Shown in pieces: positions 7,481-15,914 of a stretch of 64,000 bases of DNA. A program made the position numbers and the translations under genes. The notes beneath the pieces are model-generated. The model was not told where the DNA came from. It did no database searches and saw only the letters and a list, made by a program, of their open reading frames with translations. Source of the stretch: Bacillota bacterium (GTDB lineage: Bacteria; Bacillota; DTU030; DUMP01); NCBI GenBank assembly GCA_030154105.1, contig JASKKP010000003.1, forward strand, positions 1 to 64,000, given 5' to 3'. Within the stretch, counting starts at the first letter, position 1; the number at the start of each line of letters is the position of its first letter.

Positions 7481-8056
7481 TCAGGGCCGGGCTTTGGCTG
7501 GTTGGGTAACTACGGCAACGGCGCCCAGCCAGGCGCTTACGCGCTTATAAAGAAGAAAAGTTGCGGTGGAGGAAAGCACGCCTTTGATGAGGTTGAAGGG
7601 AATAATGGCGCTTACGGCCATAGGAAGTATCTGTTCCACAGGCACGTTCCAGAGCGGGAGGAAGATGTAAATATCGGCGACGGTAATGGTGGCCGTCATG
7701 ACGATGGTGCCGACAAAAAGGGCGAGGATAGCGCCCTTAAGGGTGCGCACCCGTTGATAGACCAAAGCGGCGGCGACGACGAGGCTGGCCCCGGTGACGA
7801 AGTTGGCGCTAACGCCGATAATTCCGGCCTCTGAGCGGCCGGAGAGAAGAAAGAGGGCACACTTGATCGCCTCGGCCAGAATGCCGGCCAGCGGGCCGAA
7901 GGCGAAGCCGGCAATGAGGGCCGGTACGTCGCCAAAATCGAACTTAAGGAACGACGGCATGAAGGGGAGCGGGAACTCCAGGTACATCAGGAGGAAACCG
8001 AGGGCGCCGAGAAGGGCCACTTTGACCAGATACCGCGTATCGCGAAGACGGGCCAT
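7481..8056 (-). CDS. ribU: Riboflavin ECF transporter S component RibU
   Basis: A 191-residue integral membrane protein with about six transmembrane helices. It is the substrate-binding (S) subunit of an energy-coupling-factor vitamin transporter and works with a shared EcfAA'T module not seen in this window. The sequence is RibU-like (N-terminal YLVKVALLGALGFLLMYLEFPLP, then FDFGDVPALIAGFAFGPLAG). The assignment to riboflavin is supported strongly by the FMN riboswitch directly upstream. The start ATG (8056) has AAGGAGG eight bases before it. Confidence 0.92.
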   Translation of the reverse strand: MARLRDTRYLVKVALLGALGFLLMYLEFPLPFMPSFLKFDFGDVPALIAGFAFGPLAGILAEAIKCALFLLSGRSEAGIIGVSANFVTGASLVVAAALVYQRVRTLKGAILALFVGTIVMTATITVADIYIFLPLWNVPVEQILPMAVSAIIPFNLIKGVLSSTATFLLYKRVSAWLGAVAVVTQPAKARP

Positions 8057-8098
8057 GATGCAACCTCCTTCGAAAATACCATTTTCATCCCTTCGTGG

Positions 8099-8116
8099 TG
8101 CCGCTATTTAGCGGCA
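8099..8116 (-). other. Small hairpin in the ribU leader
   Basis: GCCGCTA / TAGCGGC forms a short stem between the riboswitch terminator and the ribU Shine-Dalgarno. It may stabilise the 5' end of the transcript; its role is unknown. Confidence 0.3.
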
Positions 8117-8134
8117 TGGATGACTCCTTAAAAA

Positions 8135-8163
8135 TTAATCCCCGGAAGAAAAGCCTTCCGGGG
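8135..8163 (-). terminator. Riboswitch-controlled terminator upstream of ribU
   Basis: Read on the minus strand, CCCCGGAAG-GCTTTT-CTTCCGGGG is followed by ATTAATTTTTAAGG. The 9-bp GC stem plus U-rich exit follows the FMN aptamer, as expected for termination when FMN is bound. Confidence 0.8.
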
Positions 8164-8179
8164 AAAATGCCGAACGGAA

Positions 8180-8342
8180 ACACCACCTTCTCCCATCCGG
8201 ACTATACCGTCGGCTCTGGCTTCTCACCAGATCAGCCACCTTAGTGGCTCGCGGGCTAGTCTTCCGCCTTTCGGCGGAAGCATCACCGCCGGTCAGGAAT
8301 TGGGGGCCTGCCCCCTCACCTTGCCCCGAAGGCCTTCTTCCT
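8180..8342 (-). ncRNA. FMN riboswitch (RFN element)
   Basis: The minus strand carries the conserved RFN blocks in order: GGGGCAAGGTGAGGGGGCAG, CCTGACCGGCGGTGATGC, AGCCCGCGAGCC, GATCTGGTGAGAAGCCAG, GCCGACGGTATAGTCCGGAT and GGGAGAAGG. It sits between its promoter (8361-8389) and a terminator hairpin just before ribU. It represses riboflavin uptake when FMN is plentiful. The 84-codon ORF in the track here is an artefact of this RNA. Confidence 0.95.
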
Positions 8343-8360
8343 ATGTTTTTATCATAACGA

Positions 8361-8389
8361 ACTATACCATAGGTGCGGGGAGAAAACAA
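8361..8389 (-). promoter_or_regulatory. ribU promoter, TTGTTT-17-TATAGT
   Basis: On the minus strand TTGTTT (8389-8384) and TATAGT (8366-8361) are 17 bases apart, and transcription would begin just ahead of the RFN element. Confidence 0.5.
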
Positions 8390-8392
8390 AGA

Positions 8393-8424
8393 GGAACAGG
8401 ACGGAAGGAAAACCGTTCTGTCCC
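8393..8424 (-). terminator. Terminator-like hairpin after sod
   Basis: On the minus strand GGGACAGAACGG / CCGTCCTGTTCC pairs over 12 positions with two G-T pairs and is followed by TCTTTGTTTTC. It ends sod transcription. The core resembles the GGGACAGAACGG repeats often found between Firmicutes genes (from memory), so it may be a repeat recruited as a terminator. Confidence 0.55.
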
Positions 8425-8482
8425 CTTTATGGCCGCTTAAGTTCTGCAGGCCCGCCCTGACGCTCTGAGGGCCGCTTTTTCG

Positions 8483-9112
8483 TCAGGCGAAGAGCTGCGG
8501 ATTTAAAGTAGGAAGCGGGGCACTGCGTACCAAATATGGCCGCAGCCTCCTGTTGACCTCTTCCCAATCGATGTTGGCAAAGAAGGCGTCCAGATAGCCG
8601 GAGCGGTTGGTACCGTAGTCGATGAAGTAGGCGTGCTCGTAGACATCGAGAACGAGGAGGGGCGCCGTACGCTGGATGCCGCCGAGGTTATGGGCGTCGA
8701 GTAGGAAGTTGTGCAAGGTGCCGAGCTCCAGGTCGAGGGCCAGAATGGCCCAGCCGCGGGCGGCAAGGCCTAGGGCGTGAAAATCCCTGATCCAGGCATC
8801 AACGGAACCAAAATCGCGCTGAAGGAAGAAACTTACTTCGCCGCTCGGCGGTCCATCTGTTCCGCCCAAGTTGCCGAAGTAAAGTTCATGAAGTTTAACG
8901 CCGTTTAGGGCGTAGGTTTCCTCGAGCTTTAACTCGCGATAAGGGCTGTACGTGGCGTTGGCGCTCTCACGGTCAGCGGTGGAGATGAGGTTCCAGATTT
9001 CATTGGTCTTATTTACATAACCGAGGTACAGCTTGTAGTGTTCCGCCAGCTGCCTGGCGGAGAGGCCGGGAAGGGAGGCATAAGGAAGAGGCTGCGGCGT
9101 AAGTTGCGGCAT
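8483..9112 (-). CDS. sod: Superoxide dismutase (Fe/Mn family)
   Basis: A 209-residue cytosolic enzyme that disproportionates superoxide. Metal ligands are recognisable: His near 25 (EHYKLYLGYVNK), His near 75 (KLHELYFGNLGG), and the Asp and His of LDVYEHAYFIDYG near 155-160. The usual DVWEHAYY is altered to DVYEHAYF, replacing a conserved active-site Trp by Tyr, as in some anaerobe enzymes. The metal (Fe or Mn) cannot be decided from sequence alone. It is a single gene: its own hairpin terminator lies downstream and a divergent gene upstream. In an anaerobe it would be an oxygen-defence gene. Confidence 0.92.
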   Translation of the reverse strand: MPQLTPQPLPYASLPGLSARQLAEHYKLYLGYVNKTNEIWNLISTADRESANATYSPYRELKLEETYALNGVKLHELYFGNLGGTDGPPSGEVSFFLQRDFGSVDAWIRDFHALGLAARGWAILALDLELGTLHNFLLDAHNLGGIQRTAPLLVLDVYEHAYFIDYGTNRSGYLDAFFANIDWEEVNRRLRPYLVRSAPLPTLNPQLFA

Positions 9113-9296
9113 ACGGAATTCCTCCTCTGGGCCAATATCCTCTTAAAGTCTATGCCGCGCGTTTAGCGTTGGTTACCCGTTACTTTTCTGATTTACCTTT
9201 AGGAGGGAAGTAAGGGCACAGCCGCGAATATATTTGGTTAGATTTAGCACTTCAGACAATTGCAGCTATCCTGGGGTGCCGGGGGGATGAAGAAAG

Positions 9297-10247
9297 ATGC
9301 CAGCGGGGGTCCACATAGCGCGCACGGTAAGGAGTGAAATCCTGGCCTGGGCGCGGCAAGCGGAAGGCCGGGAGATCGGCGGCCTCCTCCTGGGACGGGT
9401 GCGCGGCGAAGGTGAAAGGGCATTGGTGCGGGTAGAGGCGGCCCTCCTCGCGCAAGGGGCGGATTCTGTGGGGAGCAGTATCCGCTTTACCCCCGAGCTT
9501 TTGGCCGAGCTCGGCACCCGGGCCAAGAAAGAGTACCCTGCGTTCCGGGTGGTGGGCTGGTTTCACACCCATAGCGGTTTAGGGGCTTTTCTGTCGGGAT
9601 ACGACGCGGCCGTTCACAAGGAACACTTCCCCGAGCCGTGGCAGGTGGCGTTGGTCTTGGATACGGAGCTGGAGCGCGAGGCGCTCTATATACGCGAAGG
9701 CGCGGAGATGGTGCCCGTGGGCTCTTACGCCTCAAGCGGCGCCGGCTCAGAGACTTCTTCCGGCATGCCTACCTTGCCCCACGCCCGCTACCGGCTGGCC
9801 CGCCCGGGCCGGCTCCTCGGGGTGTTACTGCTGGCTGCTCTCGTTCTGATGTTCGCTTTGACGGGCCGGGCCTGGTGGAACCGCCGCCATTCGACCGGCG
9901 CCGGGGTACAAACACCGGTACCGGCTGGATCGGTTGCCCCTGAGCCGGTGCCCGCTGCGGAGGAAAAGGTTGCCGAGGCGCCTTCAGACAGTAATGCCCC
10001 TCTGGGGAAGGGCCAGGGGGCGCCAGCCGGACAAAAGTACATCATCCGTCCCGGCGATACTCTTTGGGGCATTAGCGAACGCTTCTACGGGAAGGGGAGC
10101 TTTTACCAGGAAATATCACGCCTCAACCGGTTAACCAACCCGCGGCTTGTCTATCCGGGGGAAGAAATCATTTTGCCGGAAAAGAAGACGGGAACGGGGC
10201 CGAGTGGTACGGCGGTTCCTCCTCCACAGACGCCCCCTGGCGCCTAG
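9297..10247 (+). CDS. JAMM/MPN metalloprotease-like protein with TM and LysM
   Basis: A 316-residue, three-part protein. Residues 1-130 are a JAB1/MPN domain with a complete JAMM zinc site: Glu near 25 in REIGGLLLG, and HTHSGLGAFLSGYD (H-x-H-x7-S-x2-D) near 89-102, so it should be catalytically competent (isopeptidase or peptidase). Residues about 172-192 are a transmembrane helix. A Pro/Ala/Glu-rich linker follows, then a LysM domain (YIIRPGDTLWGISERFYG...) at about 246-292 that binds peptidoglycan. The predicted topology puts the protease in the cytosol and LysM outside. ATG 9297 follows GGGGGG. No E1/E2-like or ThiS-like partner lies nearby. Confidence 0.8.
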   Translation: MPAGVHIARTVRSEILAWARQAEGREIGGLLLGRVRGEGERALVRVEAALLAQGADSVGSSIRFTPELLAELGTRAKKEYPAFRVVGWFHTHSGLGAFLSGYDAAVHKEHFPEPWQVALVLDTELEREALYIREGAEMVPVGSYASSGAGSETSSGMPTLPHARYRLARPGRLLGVLLLAALVLMFALTGRAWWNRRHSTGAGVQTPVPAGSVAPEPVPAAEEKVAEAPSDSNAPLGKGQGAPAGQKYIIRPGDTLWGISERFYGKGSFYQEISRLNRLTNPRLVYPGEEIILPEKKTGTGPSGTAVPPPQTPPGA

Positions 10248-10294
10248 CGGAGCCCACCCTAACGTGGATATACGCCGGCCGTTAAAGGAACTTG

Positions 10295-11473
10295 TCATCT
10301 AAAGCTTTCGGCCTGCCCGCACAGGAGGTTGGCGATGGCCTGCGCTGCCTGCTCGGCGGCCTGCGGGCGGGCGATGCGGGCCGCGGCCCGGCGCATGGCG
10401 GCGAGCCTGCTGGGGCTCGTCAAGATTTCCTCTACGGCATGGGCGGCTTCATGGATTTCTTCCACGCGTACGGCTGCCCCGGCGTGCACGAGAAAGCGCG
10501 TATTGTCTTCCTCTTGACCGGGAATAGGATGGACGATGACCAGGGGAAGTCCCCGCGCCAGGGCTTCGGCGGTGGTAAGTCCGCCTGCTTTGCCCACCAA
10601 GATGTCGCTGGCCGCCATCCACTCTTCGATGTTGGTGACGAAGCCAAGGACGTGGACGGGTTGCCTGCTACCTAAAGCCAATTGCTGCACCTGGGCGCGC
10701 AGGCGCTCGTCGTGACCGGCCACAAAAACCACCTGGAGGGGAAGCGGCAAGGCGGCTAGCGCCGCGCAAAGGTCGGCGGCGTCGGGGACGAGGCCCTGCG
10801 CACCGACCATGATGAGAACCACCGGTAGGTCCGGATTAAGGCCTAAAGCTTTTCGCGTGGCGGTGCGGTCACGCGGCAAGGCGAAACTGGGTGAAATGGG
10901 TATGCCGGTTACGGCGATGCGCTCTGCCGGTACTCCGCGCCGGATGAGGCGTGCGCGGACGTAGTTGGAGCCGGCGAGGTAAAGATCGGTACACGGATGG
11001 AGCCACTGGCTATGTAAGCTTTGGTCGGTAAGAACGGTGGCGAGCGGCAGGGTTACCAGGCCGCGCCGTTTCATTTCTCCTAAAATACGGGAAACCATAG
11101 GGTGCGTGCTTACCAGAAGGCGGGGATTGTAGGCGGCGAGGAGAGAGCGGGTGCGACGGAAGAAGAGGCGGCTTAAGCGCCGCTCCAGGCGCGACCCCGA
11201 TCCGGAGCGATCGGTCAGACGATAAAGGCCTTTCCAAAGGAGGGGCGCCCGAAGAACGGCCTGGCGGTAGGAAATCTCCAGCAGGCGGTTAGCCGTCGGG
11301 CTGAGCTCGCGAAAAAAGTTAACCGTGGTACACCGAAGTTCCGGCCGGATGAGCTGGAATCCTTCTACCAGAGCGCGTGCTGCCTGCAGATGCCCGCCCC
11401 CGTAGGAAGCGGCGAAGATGAGCACGTCCACCTTGTCGGGCAACTTCAATCCCCTTTCGTCGACCTTGCCCAT
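10295..11473 (-). CDS. MGDG-synthase/MurG-like glycosyltransferase (GT28)
   Basis: A 392-residue GT-B glycosyltransferase. The N-terminal domain has the glycolipid-synthase signature FAASYGGGHLQAARAL, then STHPM..., and the C-terminal nucleotide-sugar site has GKAGGLTTAEALARGLPLV followed by PGQEEDN, as in MGDG synthases and UgtP. It is expected at the cytosolic membrane face transferring hexose from a nucleotide sugar to diacylglycerol or a similar lipid. The start ATG (11473) is divergent from glpP, sharing the 11474-11564 intergenic region. The exact donor and acceptor are unknown. Confidence 0.8.
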   Translation of the reverse strand: MGKVDERGLKLPDKVDVLIFAASYGGGHLQAARALVEGFQLIRPELRCTTVNFFRELSPTANRLLEISYRQAVLRAPLLWKGLYRLTDRSGSGSRLERRLSRLFFRRTRSLLAAYNPRLLVSTHPMVSRILGEMKRRGLVTLPLATVLTDQSLHSQWLHPCTDLYLAGSNYVRARLIRRGVPAERIAVTGIPISPSFALPRDRTATRKALGLNPDLPVVLIMVGAQGLVPDAADLCAALAALPLPLQVVFVAGHDERLRAQVQQLALGSRQPVHVLGFVTNIEEWMAASDILVGKAGGLTTAEALARGLPLVIVHPIPGQEEDNTRFLVHAGAAVRVEEIHEAAHAVEEILTSPSRLAAMRRAAARIARPQAAEQAAQAIANLLCGQAESFR

Positions 11474-11564
11474 ACCCTTTTTACTTTGTTTATTATACTA
11501 TGAGAGGGAAGAACTTGTCCGCTTTCGGCAAGCGTTACGAAAGAAAAAAAGGAGGATGCGCCCA

Positions 11565-12167
11565 ATGGACTGGCTGGCTCTGTTTGCCCGTCACCCGGTG
11601 ATACCCTCTCTCTGGCACGGCCAAGAAATCGAAAAGCTACCGCCCCAGGCGGCGGTGGTGCTGATTTCCCGGGCCTCGCTCTTCGATCTGCCCGACCTGG
11701 TGGCGCGGCTTAAGCGGTCGGGAAGGCGTATCCTCGTTCAGGTGGACCTCCTGGAGGGGTATGGGAAGGACAAAACGGTTGTTGAGTATCTCGCCCGGGT
11801 GCTAAAAATCGATGGGATCATTACGCCTAATACGGCTCTCATCGATGCGGCCTGCCGGGAAAAGATTCTGGCTGTCCAACGCATGTTCCTCCATGACAGC
11901 GTTGCCCTGGAAAAGGGCCTGAAAGTGGTAAAAGGCAGCCGCGCAGACTTTCTGGAGCTTTTACCCGGTCCGCTGGTTCCCGAGGTGTTGCCGCTGGTCC
12001 GTCAGGAAGTGTCCCTGCCGGTTATGGCGGCCGGTTTCATCCGGACTGTGCCTCAGGCACGCGCCATCCTGGCAGCGGGTGCGGTGGCAGTGGATACCAG
12101 CTGCCGGGCGCTTTGGGGGCTGACGCCCGCCGAGCTGAACCGGGGAGACGACCTGGATAAAAGGTAA
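11565..12167 (+). CDS. glpP: Glycerol-3-phosphate-responsive antiterminator GlpP
   Basis: 200 residues from ATG 11565, which has GGAGG 9 bases upstream; the in-frame ATG at 11556 directly abuts that site and the 249-aa track version overextends. The fold and motifs are GlpP: VLISRASLFDLPDLVARLK, VQVDLLEGYGKDKTVVEYL, DGIITPNTALI, QRMFLHDSVALEKGLKV, AGGFIR-like (AAGFIRTVPQ) and AVDTSCRALW. In Bacillus this RNA-binding protein, when loaded with glycerol-3-phosphate, prevents termination in glp leader mRNAs. Here a strong leader terminator (12292-12348) and a kinase operon follow immediately. The effector could be G3P or a related phosphorylated polyol. Confidence 0.88.
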   Translation: MDWLALFARHPVIPSLWHGQEIEKLPPQAAVVLISRASLFDLPDLVARLKRSGRRILVQVDLLEGYGKDKTVVEYLARVLKIDGIITPNTALIDAACREKILAVQRMFLHDSVALEKGLKVVKGSRADFLELLPGPLVPEVLPLVRQEVSLPVMAAGFIRTVPQARAILAAGAVAVDTSCRALWGLTPAELNRGDDLDKR

Positions 12168-12457
12168 TTTCCTAGTTATGAAGGAATTCGGGACAACACG
12201 GCGAATATTAGAAGCAAAAAGACATTTGGCCCGAGTAGAGCTGGAATAAAGCGAGACGAAGGGTAGTATATACTTGTGGGGCCAGAGTTTTAAGAGAGGG
12301 CCCTGTAAGCGAGCTGACGCTGCTTACAGAGGTCCTCTTGCGTTTTTTGAAAGGAGGGATGTTGCCGCACCAAAGCGAGAGATAGGGTTGCCCGTCCGGC
12401 CGAAAGAGAGAAGCGGAGAGCTTAGCGGCGTCCTTAAAAGAAGGAGGGTGGGAAAAG
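12168..12457 (+). promoter_or_regulatory. Leader of the kinase operon (candidate GlpP target)
   Basis: This 290-base gap holds no ORF with support. It contains AGTATATACT (12265-12274, palindromic, with TATACT as a possible -10), a strong terminator hairpin (12292-12348), and about 110 bases of leader before the kinase Shine-Dalgarno AGGAGG. The arrangement of regulator, leader terminator and operon fits conditional antitermination. Confidence 0.5.
12292..12348 (+). terminator. Leader terminator before FGGY operon
   Basis: AAGAGAGGGCCCTGTAAGC pairs with GCTTACAGAGGTCCTCTT (8 perfect bp at the tip, then an imperfect lower stem) and is followed by GCGTTTTTT. It separates glpP from the kinase operon and would block read-through unless antiterminated. 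Confidence 0.75.
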
Positions 12458-13993
12458 ATGGCTCAGTACCTACTTGGCTTTGATGTGGGCACTTCTGGTA
12501 GCAAAGGCGTGATCGTTACTTTAGACGGTAGAGTGGTAGCTACGGCTTCGGCCGAGCACGGCGTGGACGTGCCGCGTCCGGCCTGGGCGGAGCAGGACCC
12601 GGAGGCCGTTTATTGGGGTGACTTTAAAAAGATAGTAAAGAAGATGCTCGCCGACTCCCGGGTGAATCCTCAGGAGATTGCCGGCATCGGGGTAAGCGGC
12701 CTTACGCCGGATATGGCCCCGGTCGACCGGGAAGGGAAGGCGGTACGGCCGTGTATCATCTATATGGACCGGCGCGCTACCGCCGAGTGCGATTGGGCGA
12801 AGGAGCACCTGGGCGAAGGGAAGATCTTTGAGGTGAGCGGCAATGCCGTCGACCCGTATTTCGCCGGCTACAAAATGATGTGGTATGCGCGCCATGAGCG
12901 GGAAAACTACGAACGCACCTGGAAGATGCTCAACTCCCACGCCTACATCATCTTCAAGCTCACCGGCGAAGCGGTGATCGACTACGGCGTGGCCGGCCTT
13001 ACGGCACCGCTTTTCGACATCAAAAACCTCAAGTGGTCGGAGGAGATGTGCGCCGCCTGCGGGATCGACATGGAGAAATTGCCGAAGCCTTACCCGGCCC
13101 ACGAGGTCGTCGGAACGGTCAGCGATGTGGCGGCGAAAGAAACGGGCCTGGCCATGGGGACCCCGGTCATCGCCGGCGGCGGCGTGGATGCTTCCTGCTC
13201 GGCCTTCAGCGTGGGTATGATTGAGCCGGGCACCTCCGCCTGCATGTACGGTACCACCCACTGCTGGCAGATTGCGCTCTCGGAACCCAAGTTTGACCCG
13301 CGCTTTATCAACTTCCCGCACGTCTACCCGGGAGCCTACGTTGCCCTGGCCGGCCTCGGAACAACGGGGGCAATCATCCGCTGGTTCCGCGACCAGTTCG
13401 GCCAAGTGGAGAAGGAAACCGAGGCTAAATTAGGAGTATCCGCTTATAAGATACTAGACATGGAAGCGCAGCAGATTCCGCCGGGTTCAGACGGCTTGGT
13501 CCTTCTTCCGTACTTTATGGGAGAGCGCACCCCCATCTGGGACCCGTATGCCCGCGGCGTGTTTTTCGGCCTGAGCCTCTATCACACCCGGGCTCACCTC
13601 TACCGCGCCATTATGGAAGGCATCGGCTACGGCTTGGCGCACCACGCAGAGGTGGCGCGCGAGCTCGGAATTATGCCGGAGCGCGTGGTCGCGGTGGACG
13701 GCGGCGCCTCGAGCCCGCTGTTTAGGCAGATAGTCACCGATATCATGAACGTCCCCCAGGACTACATGGCCAAGGTGGCCGGAGCGCCGGTGGCGGACGC
13801 CTTCCTGGCCGGCGTGGGTGTGGGCATCTATAAAGATTTCCGCGAGATTAAGAAGTGGATCACCTTTACGGAGAGCAACGAACCCAACCCAGCGGCGACG
13901 GCCGTCTATCGCAAGCTTTACGGTGTGTACCGGCGCCTCTACGAGAAGACGGCCGACGAGATGCACTTCATCGCCCGCCTGGAGGAGAAATAA
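12458..13993 (+). CDS. FGGY carbohydrate kinase, xylulokinase-like (XylB type)
   Basis: 511 residues, normal for FGGY kinases, which phosphorylate ketoses or polyols with ATP. The N-terminal actin-like phosphate loop is GFDVGTSGSKGVIV; the Asp of VDASCSA and the second signature (ERVVAVDGGASSPLFRQIVTDI) are in place. Overall it resembles XylB-like enzymes (PYFMGERTPIWDPYARGVFFGL). The start ATG is preceded by AGAAGGAGG. It is the first gene of a six-gene operon that ends with a second, LyxK-like kinase. The sugar is unproven; a pentulose or tetrulose is plausible given the dehydrogenases and aldolase. Confidence 0.82.
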   Translation: MAQYLLGFDVGTSGSKGVIVTLDGRVVATASAEHGVDVPRPAWAEQDPEAVYWGDFKKIVKKMLADSRVNPQEIAGIGVSGLTPDMAPVDREGKAVRPCIIYMDRRATAECDWAKEHLGEGKIFEVSGNAVDPYFAGYKMMWYARHERENYERTWKMLNSHAYIIFKLTGEAVIDYGVAGLTAPLFDIKNLKWSEEMCAACGIDMEKLPKPYPAHEVVGTVSDVAAKETGLAMGTPVIAGGGVDASCSAFSVGMIEPGTSACMYGTTHCWQIALSEPKFDPRFINFPHVYPGAYVALAGLGTTGAIIRWFRDQFGQVEKETEAKLGVSAYKILDMEAQQIPPGSDGLVLLPYFMGERTPIWDPYARGVFFGLSLYHTRAHLYRAIMEGIGYGLAHHAEVARELGIMPERVVAVDGGASSPLFRQIVTDIMNVPQDYMAKVAGAPVADAFLAGVGVGIYKDFREIKKWITFTESNEPNPAATAVYRKLYGVYRRLYEKTADEMHFIARLEEK

Positions 13994-14013
13994 AGTCAAG
14001 GAGTTGACCAGCA

Positions 14014-15084
14014 TTGGCTACCATGAAAGCCGTCCGACTTTACGGCGCAAACGACCTGCGCTACGAGGAGGTGGAAAAGCCTTCAGCTCCGCCCGGGGGG
14101 CTCCTGGTGAAGGTAAAAGCCTGCGCCATCTGCGGGAGCGACGTGCGCAATGTGGCCGCCGGCGGTTCGGCGCACGGTTTCACTTTGCCGCGTACCATCG
14201 GCCATGAAATTGCCGGCGTAATTGAAGAGGTGGGCCAAGGCGTTAAGGGGTACGAGGTGGGCCAGCGGGTGATCCTGGGCGTAGTCATCTTCTGTGGCCA
14301 CTGCCCGTACTGCCTAAGCGGCCGCCAGAACCAGTGCGAGGAAAAAGAGGCCATCTCCTACCAGTACGACGGCGGTTTTGCCGACTACGTGGTGGCGCCA
14401 GAAATTCTGGTGCGCCAGGGCGGAGTTCTCACCATTCCGGAGGGGATCGACTTCTGCGAGGCGGCCATTACCGAACCCTTCTCCTGCGCTTTAAACGGGC
14501 AGGAACTCTCCCAGGTAGGCCTGGGCGATGCCGTGGTTGTAATCGGTGCCGGGCCGGTGGGCAACATGCACGCCATGTTGGCGCGCGCCAGGGGCGCGGC
14601 CCGGATCATCATGGCCGAGCTTATGCCCGAGCGCCTGGCGAAGGCTAAGGAAATCGGTGCCGCCGACATCTTTGTAGATTCCGGCAAAGAGGACTTGAAA
14701 GAGGTGGTTATGCGGGCCACAAACGGCCGCGGGGCCGATGTGGTAATCGTGGCAGCGCCCTCCGGGCAGGCTCAACTCCAGGCCATCGATATTGCGGCGA
14801 AGCGCGGCCGGGTGAACTTCTTCGGCGGGTTGCCCAAGGGGCGTTCGGAAATCACCCTGGACAGCAACGTCATCCACTACCGCGAGCTCTTTGTCCACGG
14901 CACTTCCGATTCTACTCCCGTCCACATGCACAAGATCCTCGATCTTATGGCGGCGGGGCGCCTCGATGCCAAACGCCTGATCACCAAGGTGTTGCCGCTT
15001 TCCCGGTACCGGGAAGGCTTCGAGCTGGCCCGCAGCGGGGCGGCCCTAAAGGTGATCCTCAGCCCTGACGAGGGCTGCGCCTAA
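14014..15084 (+). CDS. Zinc-dependent medium-chain alcohol/polyol dehydrogenase
   Basis: 356 residues. Catalytic zinc site: CAICGSDVRN with GHEIAGVIEEVG downstream. Structural zinc cysteines: CGHCPYCLSGRQNQC. The NAD(P) Rossmann motif is VVVIGAGPVGNMHAML. This is the sorbitol/threonine dehydrogenase class that oxidises polyols to ketoses. The TTG start at 14014 has AAGGAG at correct spacing; the ATG three codons later is too far from it. It lies 20 bases after the kinase gene in the same operon. It probably makes the ketose phosphorylated by one of the kinases. Confidence 0.85.
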   Translation: MATMKAVRLYGANDLRYEEVEKPSAPPGGLLVKVKACAICGSDVRNVAAGGSAHGFTLPRTIGHEIAGVIEEVGQGVKGYEVGQRVILGVVIFCGHCPYCLSGRQNQCEEKEAISYQYDGGFADYVVAPEILVRQGGVLTIPEGIDFCEAAITEPFSCALNGQELSQVGLGDAVVVIGAGPVGNMHAMLARARGAARIIMAELMPERLAKAKEIGAADIFVDSGKEDLKEVVMRATNGRGADVVIVAAPSGQAQLQAIDIAAKRGRVNFFGGLPKGRSEITLDSNVIHYRELFVHGTSDSTPVHMHKILDLMAAGRLDAKRLITKVLPLSRYREGFELARSGAALKVILSPDEGCA

Positions 15085-15121
15085 GTTGGGCTAAAAAGGA
15101 AGAGGGAAGGAAGTGGTGGGC

Positions 15122-15877
15122 ATGGATTTAGGGCTCAGGGATAAAGTGGCCGTGGTCGTCGGGGGTTCGCGCGGAATGGGGCGGGCAGTGGCTCTAGCCC
15201 TAGGCCGCGAAGGGGCCAAGGTGGCCGTAAATTATGCCCAAGCCGCGCGGGCGGCAGAGGAAGTGGTCCGCGAAATCGAAAGAGGAGGCGGCACGGCTTT
15301 GGCCGTACGGGCCGACGTGTCTTGCGCGGCCGATGTGGACGCCATGTTCCGTACGGCGGTGGAAAAACTGGGACCGGTGGACATCCTGGTGCACGCCGCC
15401 GGCATTTGGCCTACGGCCACGGTGGTGGAGATGAAAGAAGAGGACTGGCGCCGCACCTTGGACGTGAACCTCACGGGGGTCTTTCTTACCAACCAGTGGT
15501 TGGTGCGCCACCTCCTGGAGCGCAAGGCACCGGGTAAAATCGTTAACTTTACGTCGCAGGCAGCCTTTCGCGGTTCCACCACCGGCCACGCCCACTACGC
15601 CGCTTCTAAGGCCGGGGTGGTGGCCTTCACCGTCTCGCTGGCCCGGGAGGTGGCCAAGTACGGCATCCAGGTAAACGCCGTGGCCCCGGGCATGGTGTAC
15701 ACCGACATGACGGCCCCGGTGCTGAAAGACCCGAGCTATTACCTGTCCCGTATTCCCATCGGCCGTATTGCCACGCCGGAAGAGGTAGCCGACCTGGTGC
15801 TGTTCCTCGTTTCCGAGCGCAATAGCTACATGGTCGGGGCAACGGTTGACATCTCCGGCGGAATGCTCATGCGGTGA
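15122..15877 (+). CDS. Short-chain dehydrogenase/reductase (SDR)
   Basis: About 251 residues. It is a classical SDR: the cofactor motif [18 protein letters not shown], the structural motif HAAGIW (NAG variant), catalytic Ser in FTSQAA, and YAASKAG with Tyr and Lys. Basic and small residues after the glycine motif leave NAD versus NADP open. GTG codons at 15113 and 15116 are alternative starts; ATG 15122 has GGGAAGG 11 bases upstream. It is third in the operon and probably a second polyol or keto-sugar oxidoreductase. Confidence 0.85.
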   Translation: MDLGLRDKVAVVVGGSRGMGRAVALALGREGAKVAVNYAQAARAAEEVVREIERGGGTALAVRADVSCAADVDAMFRTAVEKLGPVDILVHAAGIWPTATVVEMKEEDWRRTLDVNLTGVFLTNQWLVRHLLERKAPGKIVNFTSQAAFRGSTTGHAHYAASKAGVVAFTVSLAREVAKYGIQVNAVAPGMVYTDMTAPVLKDPSYYLSRIPIGRIATPEEVADLVLFLVSERNSYMVGATVDISGGMLMR

Positions 15878-15914
15878 TTTTAGCGGGCTTTAAAATTAGT
15901 TAGGAGGCAGTATC

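Noticed and set aside
8135-8389. 84-codon minus-strand ORF
   Set aside because: It coincides with the FMN riboswitch and terminator.
12521-13405. 294-codon ORF on the minus strand
   Set aside because: It lies wholly antisense to the FGGY kinase with conserved motifs; high GC gives long shadow frames.
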